Of a DNA stretch of 64,000 bases, positions 1 to 10,400 are shown piece after piece. Location of the stretch: assembly GCA_948567375.1 (NCBI GenBank), contig OX419760.1, positions 620,001 to 684,000 of the forward strand, written 5' to 3'. Made by a program: the position numbers and the translations under genes. The notes beneath the pieces were generated by a model, which was not told the origin of the DNA, did not search any database, and saw only the letters and a program-made list of their open reading frames with translations. Position 1 is the first letter of the stretch; each line of letters begins with the position of its first letter. Origin of the DNA: Lunularia cruciata (Eukaryota; Streptophyta; Marchantiopsida; Lunulariales; Lunulariaceae).

Positions 1-155
1 TGATCATATATAGAAAATCCTGCCCAAAGCGCAAGGTGATGAATTGTGTGAAATGATGCATGGGTAATATCTAGACATGAAAATCCCAATGGTTTGGCGG
101 AAGTGGATTTGGAGGTCCATAAATTCCATCCATCCCATTCATGCTCTAATACCAA
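1..155 (-). mobile_element. Leader of a copia-type LTR retrotransposon, cut by window edge
   Basis: On the minus strand this follows the LTR at 156-570. It begins with a primer-binding site and continues into untranslated leader. No coding region is visible before the window ends. The rest of the element, including its 3' LTR, must lie to the left of the window. Confidence 0.6.
141..154 (-). other. tRNA-iMet primer-binding site
   Basis: The minus strand reads TGGTATTAGAGCAT one base after the LTR end. This is the usual PBS of plant LTR retrotransposons, complementary to the 3' end of initiator tRNA-Met. It fixes the LTR border and the element's orientation. Confidence 0.8.
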
Positions 156-258
156 TGTAAAATACCAAGACCGAGGAGAGAAATAGGAGAATGGAAACTC
201 ACATTGGGACACTTGAAAGAGAGAAAACTCCGAATGCCTAGCATGACTATGGCTTTTG

Positions 259-266
259 TATTTATA
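259..266 (-). promoter_or_regulatory. LTR TATA box
   Basis: The minus strand reads TATAAATA, about 20 bp downstream of the HSE-like block and about 100 bp before the LTR end. This is where an LTR promoter core is expected. Confidence 0.6.
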
Positions 267-285
267 GGTAGCATACAAGGCACTT

Positions 286-480
286 GAGAAGCTTCTCAAG
301 AAGTTTCCTTGAACCGATTTCTTAGAGTGCAAGCCAAGCAAACTAGGAAGCTTCTCAAGAAGCTTCCTTCTAGAAGTTGCCTACTTGGTGTGCAAGCTAA
401 GCTAGTTAGAAGCTTCTAGAAGCTTCTTTCTAGAAGCTACCTGTTTGGAGTGCAAGTTAACTAGTCAGGAAGCTTCCTAG
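286..480. promoter_or_regulatory. Array of heat-shock-element-like palindromes in the LTR
   Basis: GAAGCTTC occurs at 288-295, 347-354, 359-366, 409-416, 419-426 and 469-476. At 409-426 four alternating GAA/TTC pentamers are contiguous (GAAGCTTCTAGAAGCTTC), which fits the heat-shock-factor consensus nGAAnnTTCn. The sites lie in ~61-bp tandem units (about 286-346, 347-408, 409-468) that also share a GTGCAAG(C)..A core. The block is upstream of the TATA box in the LTR's own orientation. That it drives heat induction is inferred from the motif; Arabidopsis ONSEN is the known case of this design. Confidence 0.6.
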
Positions 481-570
481 ATGCTTTTGGAATATTCTAA
501 GCTCATTTGGCTTATTCTCTAGTTTGTTAGCCTTACTAACTACGTCACTAAACTCCATACTATTATAACA

Positions 571-2560
571 TGTCATTGGCCAAAAACAAAGGACGCCGTA
601 TAATCAGTTGAGTTGCTCTCAACACCATGCTAGACTCAATCTGTGTAGGAGTAAATGGCTGACTAGCAGGTAGTCCAACATGCACTCCATCACCACCTAC
701 CACACCTACACTGGGACGTTTAGGAGCCATGGATGTTGTCTGCAATACCTCAGATAGTGTGAAAGACTGGGGAAGTCTGACCTGTCTCTCAACCTCTCCT
801 CTTTGTGGGTCCAACTCCATTAATGCTCCTCTAGGCTCTAGAGCACGTACCGCACTCCTAGTCATTGCTGAAGATGCATCCACGTGTCTTGCTCCGCACA
901 TGAATTCCAAAGCATCTCTATCACCATCATATGAGGTGGAAGCCTCAACACCCAAATCTGATCTCCTTTGAGCAATAGCATACTAGCCAATCTCTACTCC
1001 AACTGCTCAATCCAAGTAGTTGTATCAGAAGTAAGGGTAGGTACCGCACCCCTACTAGGTGTAGATCCTCTACCACCTTGTTCTCCATAAATTGGAGCTC
1101 CTCTACTACCTGCCATAGCAGCCCTACCACTCTGTAACTCCGGGTGTAGGTCAAAACACCGATCACTAGTATGACCAAATCTATGGCAATGCTCACAATG
1201 CCTCTATGTTGGCTATGATGTACCAAAGGTATCAAGTCCATTGCCTTGAGTACACTCTCTTTGATGGTAAGGTCCACCACAAGTCCAACAAGCAACACTA
1301 CCACTCACTGGTTGTTACTGACCCAAAAATGAAGGTAAGGGTCTAACTCTACTAGGCCTTCCACTCGCTCCATAGGATCTGGGTTGTCCACCCTGTCCTC
1401 AAAAACCAACTGGGCGTGGTGTACTCTACTGCACTCTAGAAGAAGTAACAACTGTGGATGAGGTCTCCGTACCAAATCCAAATGTCACCACCCTCTCCTC
1501 CACCATGTTGAGCTCAATACGCTTAGCCAAACCAAAGACCACTGCCAAAGTAGGCAAAGTAGCCTGTAACAACGTAGCATCACGAACTCTATGTTGCAAC
1601 TCCTTGTTTAGTATCCCATACCAAAACTGGATTCCTTGGGCCTCAATAACTCCCTAAGTGAAATTGATCAGCCGCCTCATGCAAGTGTATGCCTCGCGTA
1701 GGCTCTCTCTAGCCTTTTGTTGGAACTCCTATAAGCTCCTTAGCTTGTCAGTCCGTACTCCTTGGTAGTTATGCCTCAAACATTAGAAGAATTCCACCAT
1801 GGGGTTAAACCCTGGTACCACACCACCCCCTATAGCAGTACCTCCACTTGTAGTAGCACTATCTCCAACTAGTGCACCTCCACTAGCTCCACTAACACTA
1901 CTCAAGCTAGAACTCATAGGTACAGCCAATCTACTCTTGGCCACCAAACCTAAAGTGATAGAGACGTAGTTCGTAGACCAATACTATCTCTATAACTTGA
2001 TCTCCTCCAAATGAGCTCTCTTGAACTCATGGTAGTCATCCATTGGTGGACCCTCTAGATGCTAAAACAACCCTTTCCATACCATGAAGGGTGTAAACAA
2101 AGTCGGGTTTTGTATCTGCAACAAATCACACCAACTATCAAACTCCTGGATGAAGTCATCCAACTCAATGGTACCCATTGTACTAGAGTAACACCTAGGG
2201 CCTTTGGAGGCCCCATAAATCTTGTCCATGTCCCACAACAATGGTATGAACACACCAAGTGAACTCTCAATTGAATCAACTCTTGTGTCAAATTCCAACT
2301 CACAGTCAATCTACTCCCTCACTAGGACTTGAGATACAGGCTGATATCGAGTACCACTTTGAGTAAACCCATTGCGTATTACAGTGCTATCTCCTCTAGA
2401 ATCTCCAAAGAACTCCGTCATGACAAAGTAACCACAACCGCAACCACAAATTGCAATAGCAAACCGCAACCACAAACTACAACCACAAGTCACAACCGCA
2501 AGTTGCAAACCAAGTGCCAACACCAACTAAGCATTACCCAATAATGTAACTCTAACTGAG
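571..2560 (-). pseudogene. gag: gypsy gag remnant with two CCHC zinc knuckles
   Basis: Read on the minus strand in broken frames. Two retroviral-type knuckles of the form CX2CX4HX4C are visible: one at about 1251-1289 (C-W-T-C..H..C) and one at about 1160-1200 (C-E-H-C-H-R-F-G-H..C). They lie downstream of the capsid-like part. The longest open piece is 563-955, which aligns with 56720-57103 of the second copy. The part around 2420-2520 is a low-complexity run rich in CAACCGCAA-like words. Frameshifts and stops show that no Gag protein is made from it. Confidence 0.7.
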
Positions 2561-2838
2561 ATAACTACACTAGGAGAAAGGGCAACCTATAACCTGCCAT
2601 CACAACACGCACTCTCACGGTCTACAAGTCATCACTTCTTGCCTCATTGGAGAGAAACAAAGGTAGTCTGACTAGTCATCACTCCAGCCTCACTATTGAG
2701 AGCACACTAGAGCATCAACGTTCAAAAGTCAAGGCACCTCACACAAACGTGGTGCACAAACAAGGAGTAGAGAATGGAGGGGGTCCAATCACAAGAAATC
2801 TAAACAAAAACCCTCCATCTCATAAAACAACACGGGAA

Positions 2839-2852
2839 TGACTCTGCCACCA
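2839..2852 (-). other. gypsy primer-binding site, copy 1
   Basis: The minus strand reads TGGTGGCAGAGTCA two bases after the LTR end. It is related to the tRNA-Met PBS (TGGTATCAGAGC). The second copy has the matching site at 59657-59670. Confidence 0.65.
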
Positions 2853-2854
2853 TT

Positions 2855-4207
2855 TGGCATTTGACATAAGAGAAGTTTGTATCTAAGTCCTAAGCTACCA
2901 AGATCACCAAGAATGAGATCAAACTGCCTCTCCTAGCCAAAGCTACAAGTGTATAGATAACAGTGGCACAATCACTAGAACAACAAGTGAGGGTGGACCA
3001 ATTGGCTAGGAACAAGAGATCTAAGGGTCAAACCCTATTGTGCACAATCTAACAGGAAAAGTAGATTTTGCCAACCAATGACCAAGATCTACTCTAAACT
3101 AGCTAGCCTCATGCCAACAAGTTGGCTTGCTGGCACTTCTAGGCCTTTGTACCTCTCATAGCCTACAGACCTATGCCTTGAAGCCTCTAAACACCAAAAT
3201 TCACCCAAATGAGGCCTTTCTTCTTGCCACTTTGAACCTCCTCCAAAATTTGGCAAAACTTCTTTAAACTTGTGAACGTCCTCTAAACTAGCAAAACTCC
3301 TCCAAATCTGGCCAAAATGTGACATAAAATCTAGCCAAAATCTGACTAAAATCTAACGTAAACCTTAAAGTTGGCTGAACAAATCCCCCGCTATCTTTTT
3401 ACTCAAGCCAAATTGAAAACACATGTTTCTCTAAATCACAAATTCACAAGAATAACTTCTCAACTCCACCTTCAATTTTACTTTTTGAGCTCAACTCGCA
3501 ACAAATTGGTCATGCCTTCACCTCTTGAGCTCAAAATCACAACCATTGCTCAAAATTTGCTCCTTTTGTGCTAAAAAATTGGCCAGTGCTCCCACACACC
3601 GTCTACCTTACTGCCAAATCTCCATCAAGCAATGAGCTTCTGCACACCAGGGAAAAACTAAACTTCAATTGAGCTACCAATGATCCACCGAGCTTGGAGA
3701 TACCATTAACAATCAAAGTTCTTGCACCCTATTTCCCCTTGAGCTCATTTCTTTGATGTAATCAGATTGCTTACCATTCTCAACTCAACTCAACTCAACT
3801 CAGATTAGTACTTGATCTGTCACTCTATAAACTGCCAACAACTAGGCACTGATTACAGTCAAGCCACACCCACTCTAGCTAAGAGAATCTAGGTGACGCT
3901 CGCCGGCCTCTGTCCACCATAGCCAGGAACTCGAAGGCTCAACATCAGAGAAGTGAGCTCTTTGGAGCTGCACTTCAAAAGTATACCTCCTCGACTCGAG
4001 CTAGGGTTGAACCCTAATGGTCCCACTGATGGCACACTTGATGATGCAAATGATGCAAAGTGACAATGGGCCCCACCGTAAATTCAGTACCCCAAACACA
4101 AAATCTGACCGTCGAAAAGTAGTCTCTAAGAAACAACTGAAATAACTCTACTATTATCACTGGAACTTCAGTGTCCGAGCAATCTAGATGAGACACTACA
4201 AATGGCA
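2855..4207 (-). repeat. gypsy 5' LTR, copy 1 (~1.35 kb)
   Basis: It aligns over its whole length with 59673-61038. On the minus strand it starts TGCCATTTGTAGTGTC at 4207 (a TGTAGTGTC start at 4200 is the alternative) and ends ..TGCCA just before the PBS. It contains a short CAACT tandem repeat at about 3780-3802. The 5' border is less certain than the 3' border. Confidence 0.65.
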
Positions 4208-4620
4208 TGACAATATATATAAACATATTGGGAATTGTGGAAATATCAGAAAAAGGACAAAAATATCAATTCCCTTTAGATAAGATTCAAATTATTTGTT
4301 GTAAGAGAAAAGTGTTTTGAGGTATTTAGAAACACTCACAGACATATTTGATGTTTGGCTTGGCTATGGAAATTAAGTTGTAAACTCTTGATGAATGGAT
4401 GAATGGCAGCTTCAAATCCAAGAGAATTGAATTATTTTTATTGTGAAACTAGGATATCATCCCTTCATTACCTAATTGCAAAATAAAATAAAATTGTAAC
4501 ATTCTGGTAGCTAACTTGATGAGGTCCAATTTGACTTAGTGTGCTTGTCATGTTTGCTTGAATGCTTGTTTGAAACTTGCTTAACTACTATACACTTTTT
4601 CATCGGATAATCATGTGACA
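4208..4620. other. Unassigned DNA between two mobile elements
   Basis: AT-rich sequence without a recognisable coding region or clear repeat structure. It lies between the outer edge of the gypsy LTR and the LINE-like remnant. Confidence 0.4.
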
Positions 4621-5175
4621 ATGACGGATGTTGTGGTTACTGACCCTATGCATAATGAATTTTTGGAAGTGATTACTCATCCTCCTGAATGGCGGCAAAG
4701 CAAAGCAACAACACACAAGGTCTCCAAGTATAAGGGTATGCAATGAGGTCACATCTTTTTTCCTCTAGCCTTGGAGTTATATGGAACGATGGACATGGTG
4801 TTTGACACATTTGTCAAGGAGTGCATGAGAGTTTATCATATTAGATGCCAAGGGGTACCACTCTCTCTCTCATACTTTGTAGCATACTTTTAAACAGCGT
4901 GTGTGTCCATTGCTCTATGGAGAGCATTGGCTAATGCAATCCATAAGAGAGCAATCACTCTAGGTGGTGCTTATTTGGATGCTCATGTAGTTTGTAGACC
5001 TTACGACTTACATAGCTTTGATATCTTAGGTGTGGTATGATAGATTTTTCATATCTATGTTATTGGGGCCTAGCCCCATTCTACCTCTTTTGTCCCTCCT
5101 TGGTACGGCTTGATGTGGTGTTCCTATCATTCTTGTGTTCTATATGGTTGCCTTCTTTCCTTTTCATTGGACATA
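4621..5175 (+). pseudogene. LINE-like retrotransposon 3' end: C-terminal ORF plus 3' UTR (copy A)
   Basis: One frame reads from 4621 to the stop at 5038-5040 with two internal stops. It contains a D-V-V-V-T-D-P motif, then P-L-A-L-E-L-Y-G, then V-S-I-A-L-W-R-A and A-I-H-K-R-A. This resembles the extreme C-terminus of reverse-transcriptase polyproteins of plant non-LTR elements; I recognise the pattern but cannot confirm it by search. The 3' UTR that follows carries a hairpin-like GGGGCCTAGCCCC and recurs near 25880-26085 (reverse) and 34050-34245 (same orientation), where almost only this tail is present. 5' truncation with a shared 3' end is typical of LINE retroposition. Confidence 0.55.
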
Positions 5176-5616
5176 TGCTTGATAATCTCATGGACAGTTG
5201 ATACAACCTTCAAACAACACGCTTTCTAAAGATTACTACCTTATAGTAAAAAATTAAACCCTTAAATATAATATTAAACTCTTCAAAAATTTGTTCTAAG
5301 ATGAACTTAAACTTTTGCCTCCAAACTTGCCTATTTTTTATTATATTTATTTTTAAGACAATAGAGGAAAATAAATTTAAATATTTATCTTAAAATTTTG
5401 AACCTATTCTTCATGTCTAGTTAAATCTTTAATTTCATTTTTAAACTTAGCCACATTCTCCATATTGTGTTCTATTTCTTGCTTGCTTGTTGGCCATTGT
5501 ACTATTGTAAATGGTCAAAATATATTGTGTGATTACTTTTCTTTGAGTACTTAAACATAAAATGATTAAATTGAACATGATTATCTACAAGAAAAATAAA
5601 ATATAATTAATAAGAA

Positions 5617-5647
<31 letters not shown>

Positions 5648-5924
5648 TTAAAAATATAAATTTTTTAAGTATTAAAGTACTACATTATAAATATTCTATG
5701 TGTATTATGAAGATTTGAATATTACATTAAAATCAAAAATATATAATAACATTCAATTCAATAAATTCTAAATTAATCATCCAAAAAGAGAATCTTCATT
5801 GTATATGCAATCTCCAATTAATCACAAAGTATTGTGTAACATATATCTTCATATGTAATCTAATCATAATACATCCAATTACTAATTTGACATACATATT
5901 TATCAAAAATCTAGGAGCATGGAT

Positions 5925-5983
<59 letters not shown>

Positions 5984-6188
5984 AAGCTACCAGAATTAAG
6001 AAAATTGGAATCAGCTGAAGAATATATGGTAAAGCATTAAGGTTCATGCAATATATCTCACTAGTTTGTAGAGATGGAAACTTAATTCATTGTTATTTTA
6101 ATGTTTATATTACTTAATTGAATAATATATAGTAATATAATTTCCCATCACCATATTTCCTACAATATAGTGTACTTCTATGTATTTC
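5176..6188. repeat. AT-rich gap with two (TA)n microsatellites
   Basis: No gene is seen. (AT)n runs lie at 5617-5642 and 5927-5981; the second is about 55 bp long. The rest is plain AT-rich sequence with short unsupported frames. Confidence 0.8.
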
Positions 6189-6238
6189 TTCTTAAACAAA
6201 ACTAATCGTATGATAATACGATTAGTTTTGTTTAAGAA
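6189..6238. repeat. Perfect 23-bp inverted repeat with 4-nt loop
   Basis: Left arm 6189-6211 (TTCTTAAACAAAACTAATCG..) and right arm 6216-6238 are exact reverse complements around the loop GATA. It is not a simple AT run. It could be the tip of a foldback element or a small hairpin RNA locus. No coding context was found. Confidence 0.85.
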
Positions 6239-7499
6239 AATGAAATAATCTTAGTTTAAATCTTTTCATATCTGTTTGAGAATAATATAATATATTTGAT
6301 GCATGTATATCATGAGGTAATTGAAAAACATGTGTGCTAAAATGCTCTTTCTCATTTTTTTGGATTTACTCTGCATATTAGAAATAGTAATTTTTAGATC
6401 TTCTATATTATAAATAAAAAAAAGGTTTGTAGGAACTAGATAATGATGTATGTCACTAAGAAACTTGAAATATTCTTCATTGGAAAAGCATGCATAAACT
6501 ATAGAGGCATCAAGCAAGGTGACTAAAATTACTCAGAAAATTTAATTTGAAAATCATATATGATTTAAGTGTTATTGAGTATTGTTGAAAGCAAAAGAGA
6601 TATCTATAAAAGATCTCTTACACTGACGACTTAAAAAACTTTGCAAATCACGAATACTTGTCTCGATATATATATATCGAATAGACCTCAACGTGAGGTC
6701 ATCATGGAGGTAGCTCCACATTTCAAATCGCCGCTATATTTAGCTGATTGAAACAACACTGCTTTGTTACCTCCTTTTTGCCAAAGTCCTCACCGATAGA
6801 GAGAAAAAGAAAAGGCGACCGCGTAGGATAACAAGAAGACCCATCGATAGAGACCGCGTAGGTTAACAAGAAGACCCATCGATAGAGAGCGAAATACCTG
6901 TAGAGAGAACGCTGGTGTGAAGAATGGAACGAACGGGGGGGTCAGGGAATGGAGGTGACTGATGCTCAGATGACTGACTGAAGTGGGAGGGTTTTGGACT
7001 TTGCTTGTCAGCGTCTGGATACTGTCACTTCGCTTCTTGCTTAGTTACTCCCGTGTCGCAGGGTGTGCCGACTATCTTTACGTCGGCCCGCTCGACTTTC
7101 CTGCCCGTCCTTCGAGGCTGCCAAATAATCGGCAGCATTATCGTACCTGGAAAGCACAGAAGGTGCAGGAATTTCGTCTTCTCTTTCCCGCTAGGCATTA
7201 TTCTAGTCCTTCTTAGGGTTTAACACATCGCTCTTCTTTCGCTGGAAGAGGAAAAAGGAAAGTTCTGAGCAGGTTTGGTGAGTTGCATTGGATATAATTT
7301 TGGCGGGGTTGGTCTCCTGGTGGATCTCGGAGCTTTATGGAGCCTTATGTCGTGTGTTTCGCTCTGCAAATTTGCTCGTTCGTTCTTCTGAGGCTGTGCT
7401 TCGGTTGTTAGGGTTTTGTGACCTCTTTCCTTGAGAGGAAAGGTGGAGCGGCTGCAGGAGTGCGTGACAGGGTGCAGATTCGCTTAAAGAGCTGCAATC
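6239..7499. other. Gap and presumed 5' flank/UTR of the Prp19 gene, with a 35-bp tandem repeat
   Basis: 6239-6700 is AT-rich without a gene. At 6817-6851 and 6852-6886 a 35-bp unit (GACCGCGTAGG.TAACAAGA..) is repeated in tandem. The stretch AAAAGGCGACCGCGTAG just before it matches the extreme 3' terminus of the LINE tails at 25.9 and 34.2 kb in reverse. About 6900-7499 has higher GC and should hold the Prp19 promoter and 5' UTR. No TATA box stands out. Confidence 0.5.
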
Positions 7500-10400
7500 A
7501 TGTTTTGTGCGAGTAGGTTTTCGGCATTGATGAAGACTTGGAAAGACAGTGAAAATCTCAAATTTCGAAGTTGATTTAGTCATAATTAATTTCACGCATC
7601 GCTTTGAGGTTTCAGTGTACGAGCTGCCTTAGGCCTCTTCCTGTCTTTCTACCACGCCGCATTTTGAATGCGAACTCCGTTTGGTGCTCTGTAGTCTCAG
7701 GGGTAACTCCGGAGGAACCCGTCGTCTCAAGAAGGACTGGACTGCTTTATGAACGAAGACTGATAGAAAAGCATCTCGCGGTAAGATATTCTCGATTGAA
7801 AATGAGACCTTTGTTTTTTTGGGGAACTGAATGTTAAACAATTTACTCCAACCAACGCAGCACATGATCAGTCTCCCAGACTTTTAAATGAATTTGAAGC
7901 CTAACTGTTCCTGTTGAAAAAAAAGGTGGCACTAGCACTCCATTGACTGGCAATGGGTGGTCCGTGCTTTATCACGAAGCTTCTCTAATCATAAGCTAGA
8001 TTTGAATGCGTTCTGATAGTGCACCTGCGTACATAGTGCTAAAAGTTATAGCGGCGGTGTGAAAGTGCTTCTCTGTTTGGAAGGCCAGGGCACTGAAGCG
8101 ATCGTTCTTCAGTTGTAGAAGAGGTCAGATCCACGTACATCCAGGAAAATATATCGTGTTCTCTCGGATGATATGCTTAAGTTCGACGTTTAGCAAAATC
8201 AAGATGGTTATTGTTCCAGGTCTATCGCAAGGTTCTGGCAGCCTTGATCAAGCATCCTTGTTAAAGGATGAGCCAGGACATCGCAGATGTAAAGAGTGCG
8301 CTGATATTTCATAAGTTGAATCAGTGACATGAATTTCTCAATCAACGCGGAAGTTTCATGCCTTGAGAGATGTCGTGAATGAACCCCTGGACGTCTTCAG
8401 TGACATCCTATTACCTGCCCGGAACCCCTTTATCGAAGATCTTTTGAAAACGAACCGGGAGTCTTATTTGAGGCTGCTTATGCTTACAGATATCATTTTT
8501 TATGCCCAAGCTCGTAATGTGTTTGCCATGAGAGAATGATTACGTTCTTTGTGCTCATATTTTAGGAAAATGGTACTTGCCCCGTTACTGGAGAAAGTTT
8601 ACCATCCGATGACCTCATTGCGGTCAAGACTAATAAGGTGTGTTTATGACTCCGTGTCTTATCAATCTCATTTTGACACTTGACGTGTTTTCAAGGTCAA
8701 ATCATTATGCGCAAGTTACAAATGATGGATTTGTGCAGGCTGTCAAACCAAGGCCACTGCAAGCAGCAAGCATTCCTGGAATGCTTGGCCTCTTTCAAAA
8801 TGTGAGTGATTCTTTCTGACCCATGATGCTATCAACTGGATGAAAGTATGATCAATTCTGCGAAATTATCCAGTACCAGGCTATTTAATTAGCAGTGACC
8901 ATCCGTTGGGCTTATATTGTATAACGCCAAAAGTTAGCTAGACAATTTGAAGGCTGAACCCGACTTTATGATCAGAACAAGATTACAGAGGAAACCCAAG
9001 ACTTAAACATATTTCAGAAGCTTGCATATGTACTTTTGTAAGAGCTAGACGTTTTGAACATCGCTGCTGGAGTCTAGTTTTCCAGAAGGTCCGGACAACT
9101 GTTGTGAAGATCTGTACAACTGTTGTGTAGATACGGGCAGGGCTCGGCAGCTAAGAACGGACTTGACACGGGATCTCTTCCATGATATTGCAGTCGGATC
9201 AGGGTATTTGCTAAGTTCCATGAAGTTGGATGTTATCTAGTCTTACAACGAGAGTTTACTGACGGTAGTTTGTTCTCGGAATTCTTGCAGGAGTGGGACT
9301 CTTTGATGCTCTCTAATTACGCCCTTGAGCAGCAATTACACACTGCTCGTCAAGAATTAAGCCACGCCCTTTATCAGGTATGAAGCTACGTGGTTACAAT
9401 AGCAGCTCTAAAAAGCAGCTCTGAAAAGCAGCGTGAGGTCTATTCACCGCATGGATTGTTCCTGGTGTAGGATTTCTTATTTCTTTGTTATCGGTTCAGA
9501 ACTGTATTCGAATTCTGTGTAATTTGCTGCAGACGGTTTCATTCTGATGATTCACTTCACTTTATACGTTATTCATCCTTCAGGCAGTCCTTTTAGTGGC
9601 CTTTCAACTCATTAAATTTCGGAGTTGGGAAGTAAACCTTGATGTTCTGTTATCCGACTCTGGTTACGGAGCTATACCTCTCATGATGTACAAGTCCGAT
9701 AGATTACATATTCTCGTATACTTCTAGATTCTTTTCTGTGCCTGTGTCTACAAGCTTTATTCTTTCGTACAGTTAGCATTACGGGGAAGTGACTGAGTTT
9801 GCCCTGCACTCTAGAGCTGTGATAGAAACTCGGGTTTAAGGACTAGGGTTAATGGCGCTCCAATCCTGCCACTCCAGCACAGCTGATGAAGTCCTAACGA
9901 CTCGGACATCCGTTTGAACAAAGTTTGGCTACTATTATCAGAGAATCAGTCAAAAGACTTGTGCTATCATTATGCATGTCAGGATAATAATCATCCTGTT
10001 CCTTTTAGAGTGTTGCTTGTTGTCTCTTCTTTACATAAGCTAGTCTCTTTCCCCTTAAGGATTTTACCTATTCTCTGAGCCTGTTCCTTTTGATCTACAG
10101 CATGATGCAGCTTGCCGAGTAATTGCTCGACTGAAGAAAGAGAGAGACGAGGCCAGACAACGCGTAGTGCAGGCAGCCAAACAAATACCATCGTCTGAAG
10201 TTGTGACGCCCACAGCCGTGTCTGCTAATGGCAAAAGAGGTCCGCACACTCGAACGCAGATTTGATGTACTTAAGCTGTTATGGTCTATGGTTTGCCAGC
10301 CCGACGACCACCAATTACTGCATTTTAGTTCAGATGTTCGTCATCTATCTGGAATTGTTGTGACAAAGTGGACAATCTGTGGCTCAATCGTAATTTTGCG

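Larger units (their letters stand above)
156..570 (-). repeat. 5' LTR of a copia-type retrotransposon with HSE-like repeats
   Basis: The minus strand starts TGTTATAATAG at 570 and ends TTTTACA at 156, so it has TG..CA borders and is 415 bp long. A PBS follows directly. It contains a TATA box and about three ~61-bp tandem units rich in GAAGCTTC palindromes. Similarity between the two gypsy copies in this window stops exactly at 570/571, so this LTR was inserted into the gypsy element at 571-4207. The assignment to copia rests on the short LTR with its TGTTATAATA start; no coding domain of this element is in the window. Confidence 0.8.
571..4207 (-). mobile_element. Ty3/gypsy retrotransposon, copy 1 (5' LTR and gag only)
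   Basis: This is the same family as the element at 51195-61038, with long gapped similarity over the LTR, PBS, leader and gag. It lies on the minus strand. Its pol half is absent because a copia LTR interrupts it at 570; any remainder lies beyond the left edge. No long open frame survives, so it is a decayed copy. Confidence 0.8.

Noticed and set aside
5796-6047. Minus-strand frame rich in Ile/Tyr
   Set aside because: It is the translation of the (TA)n microsatellite.
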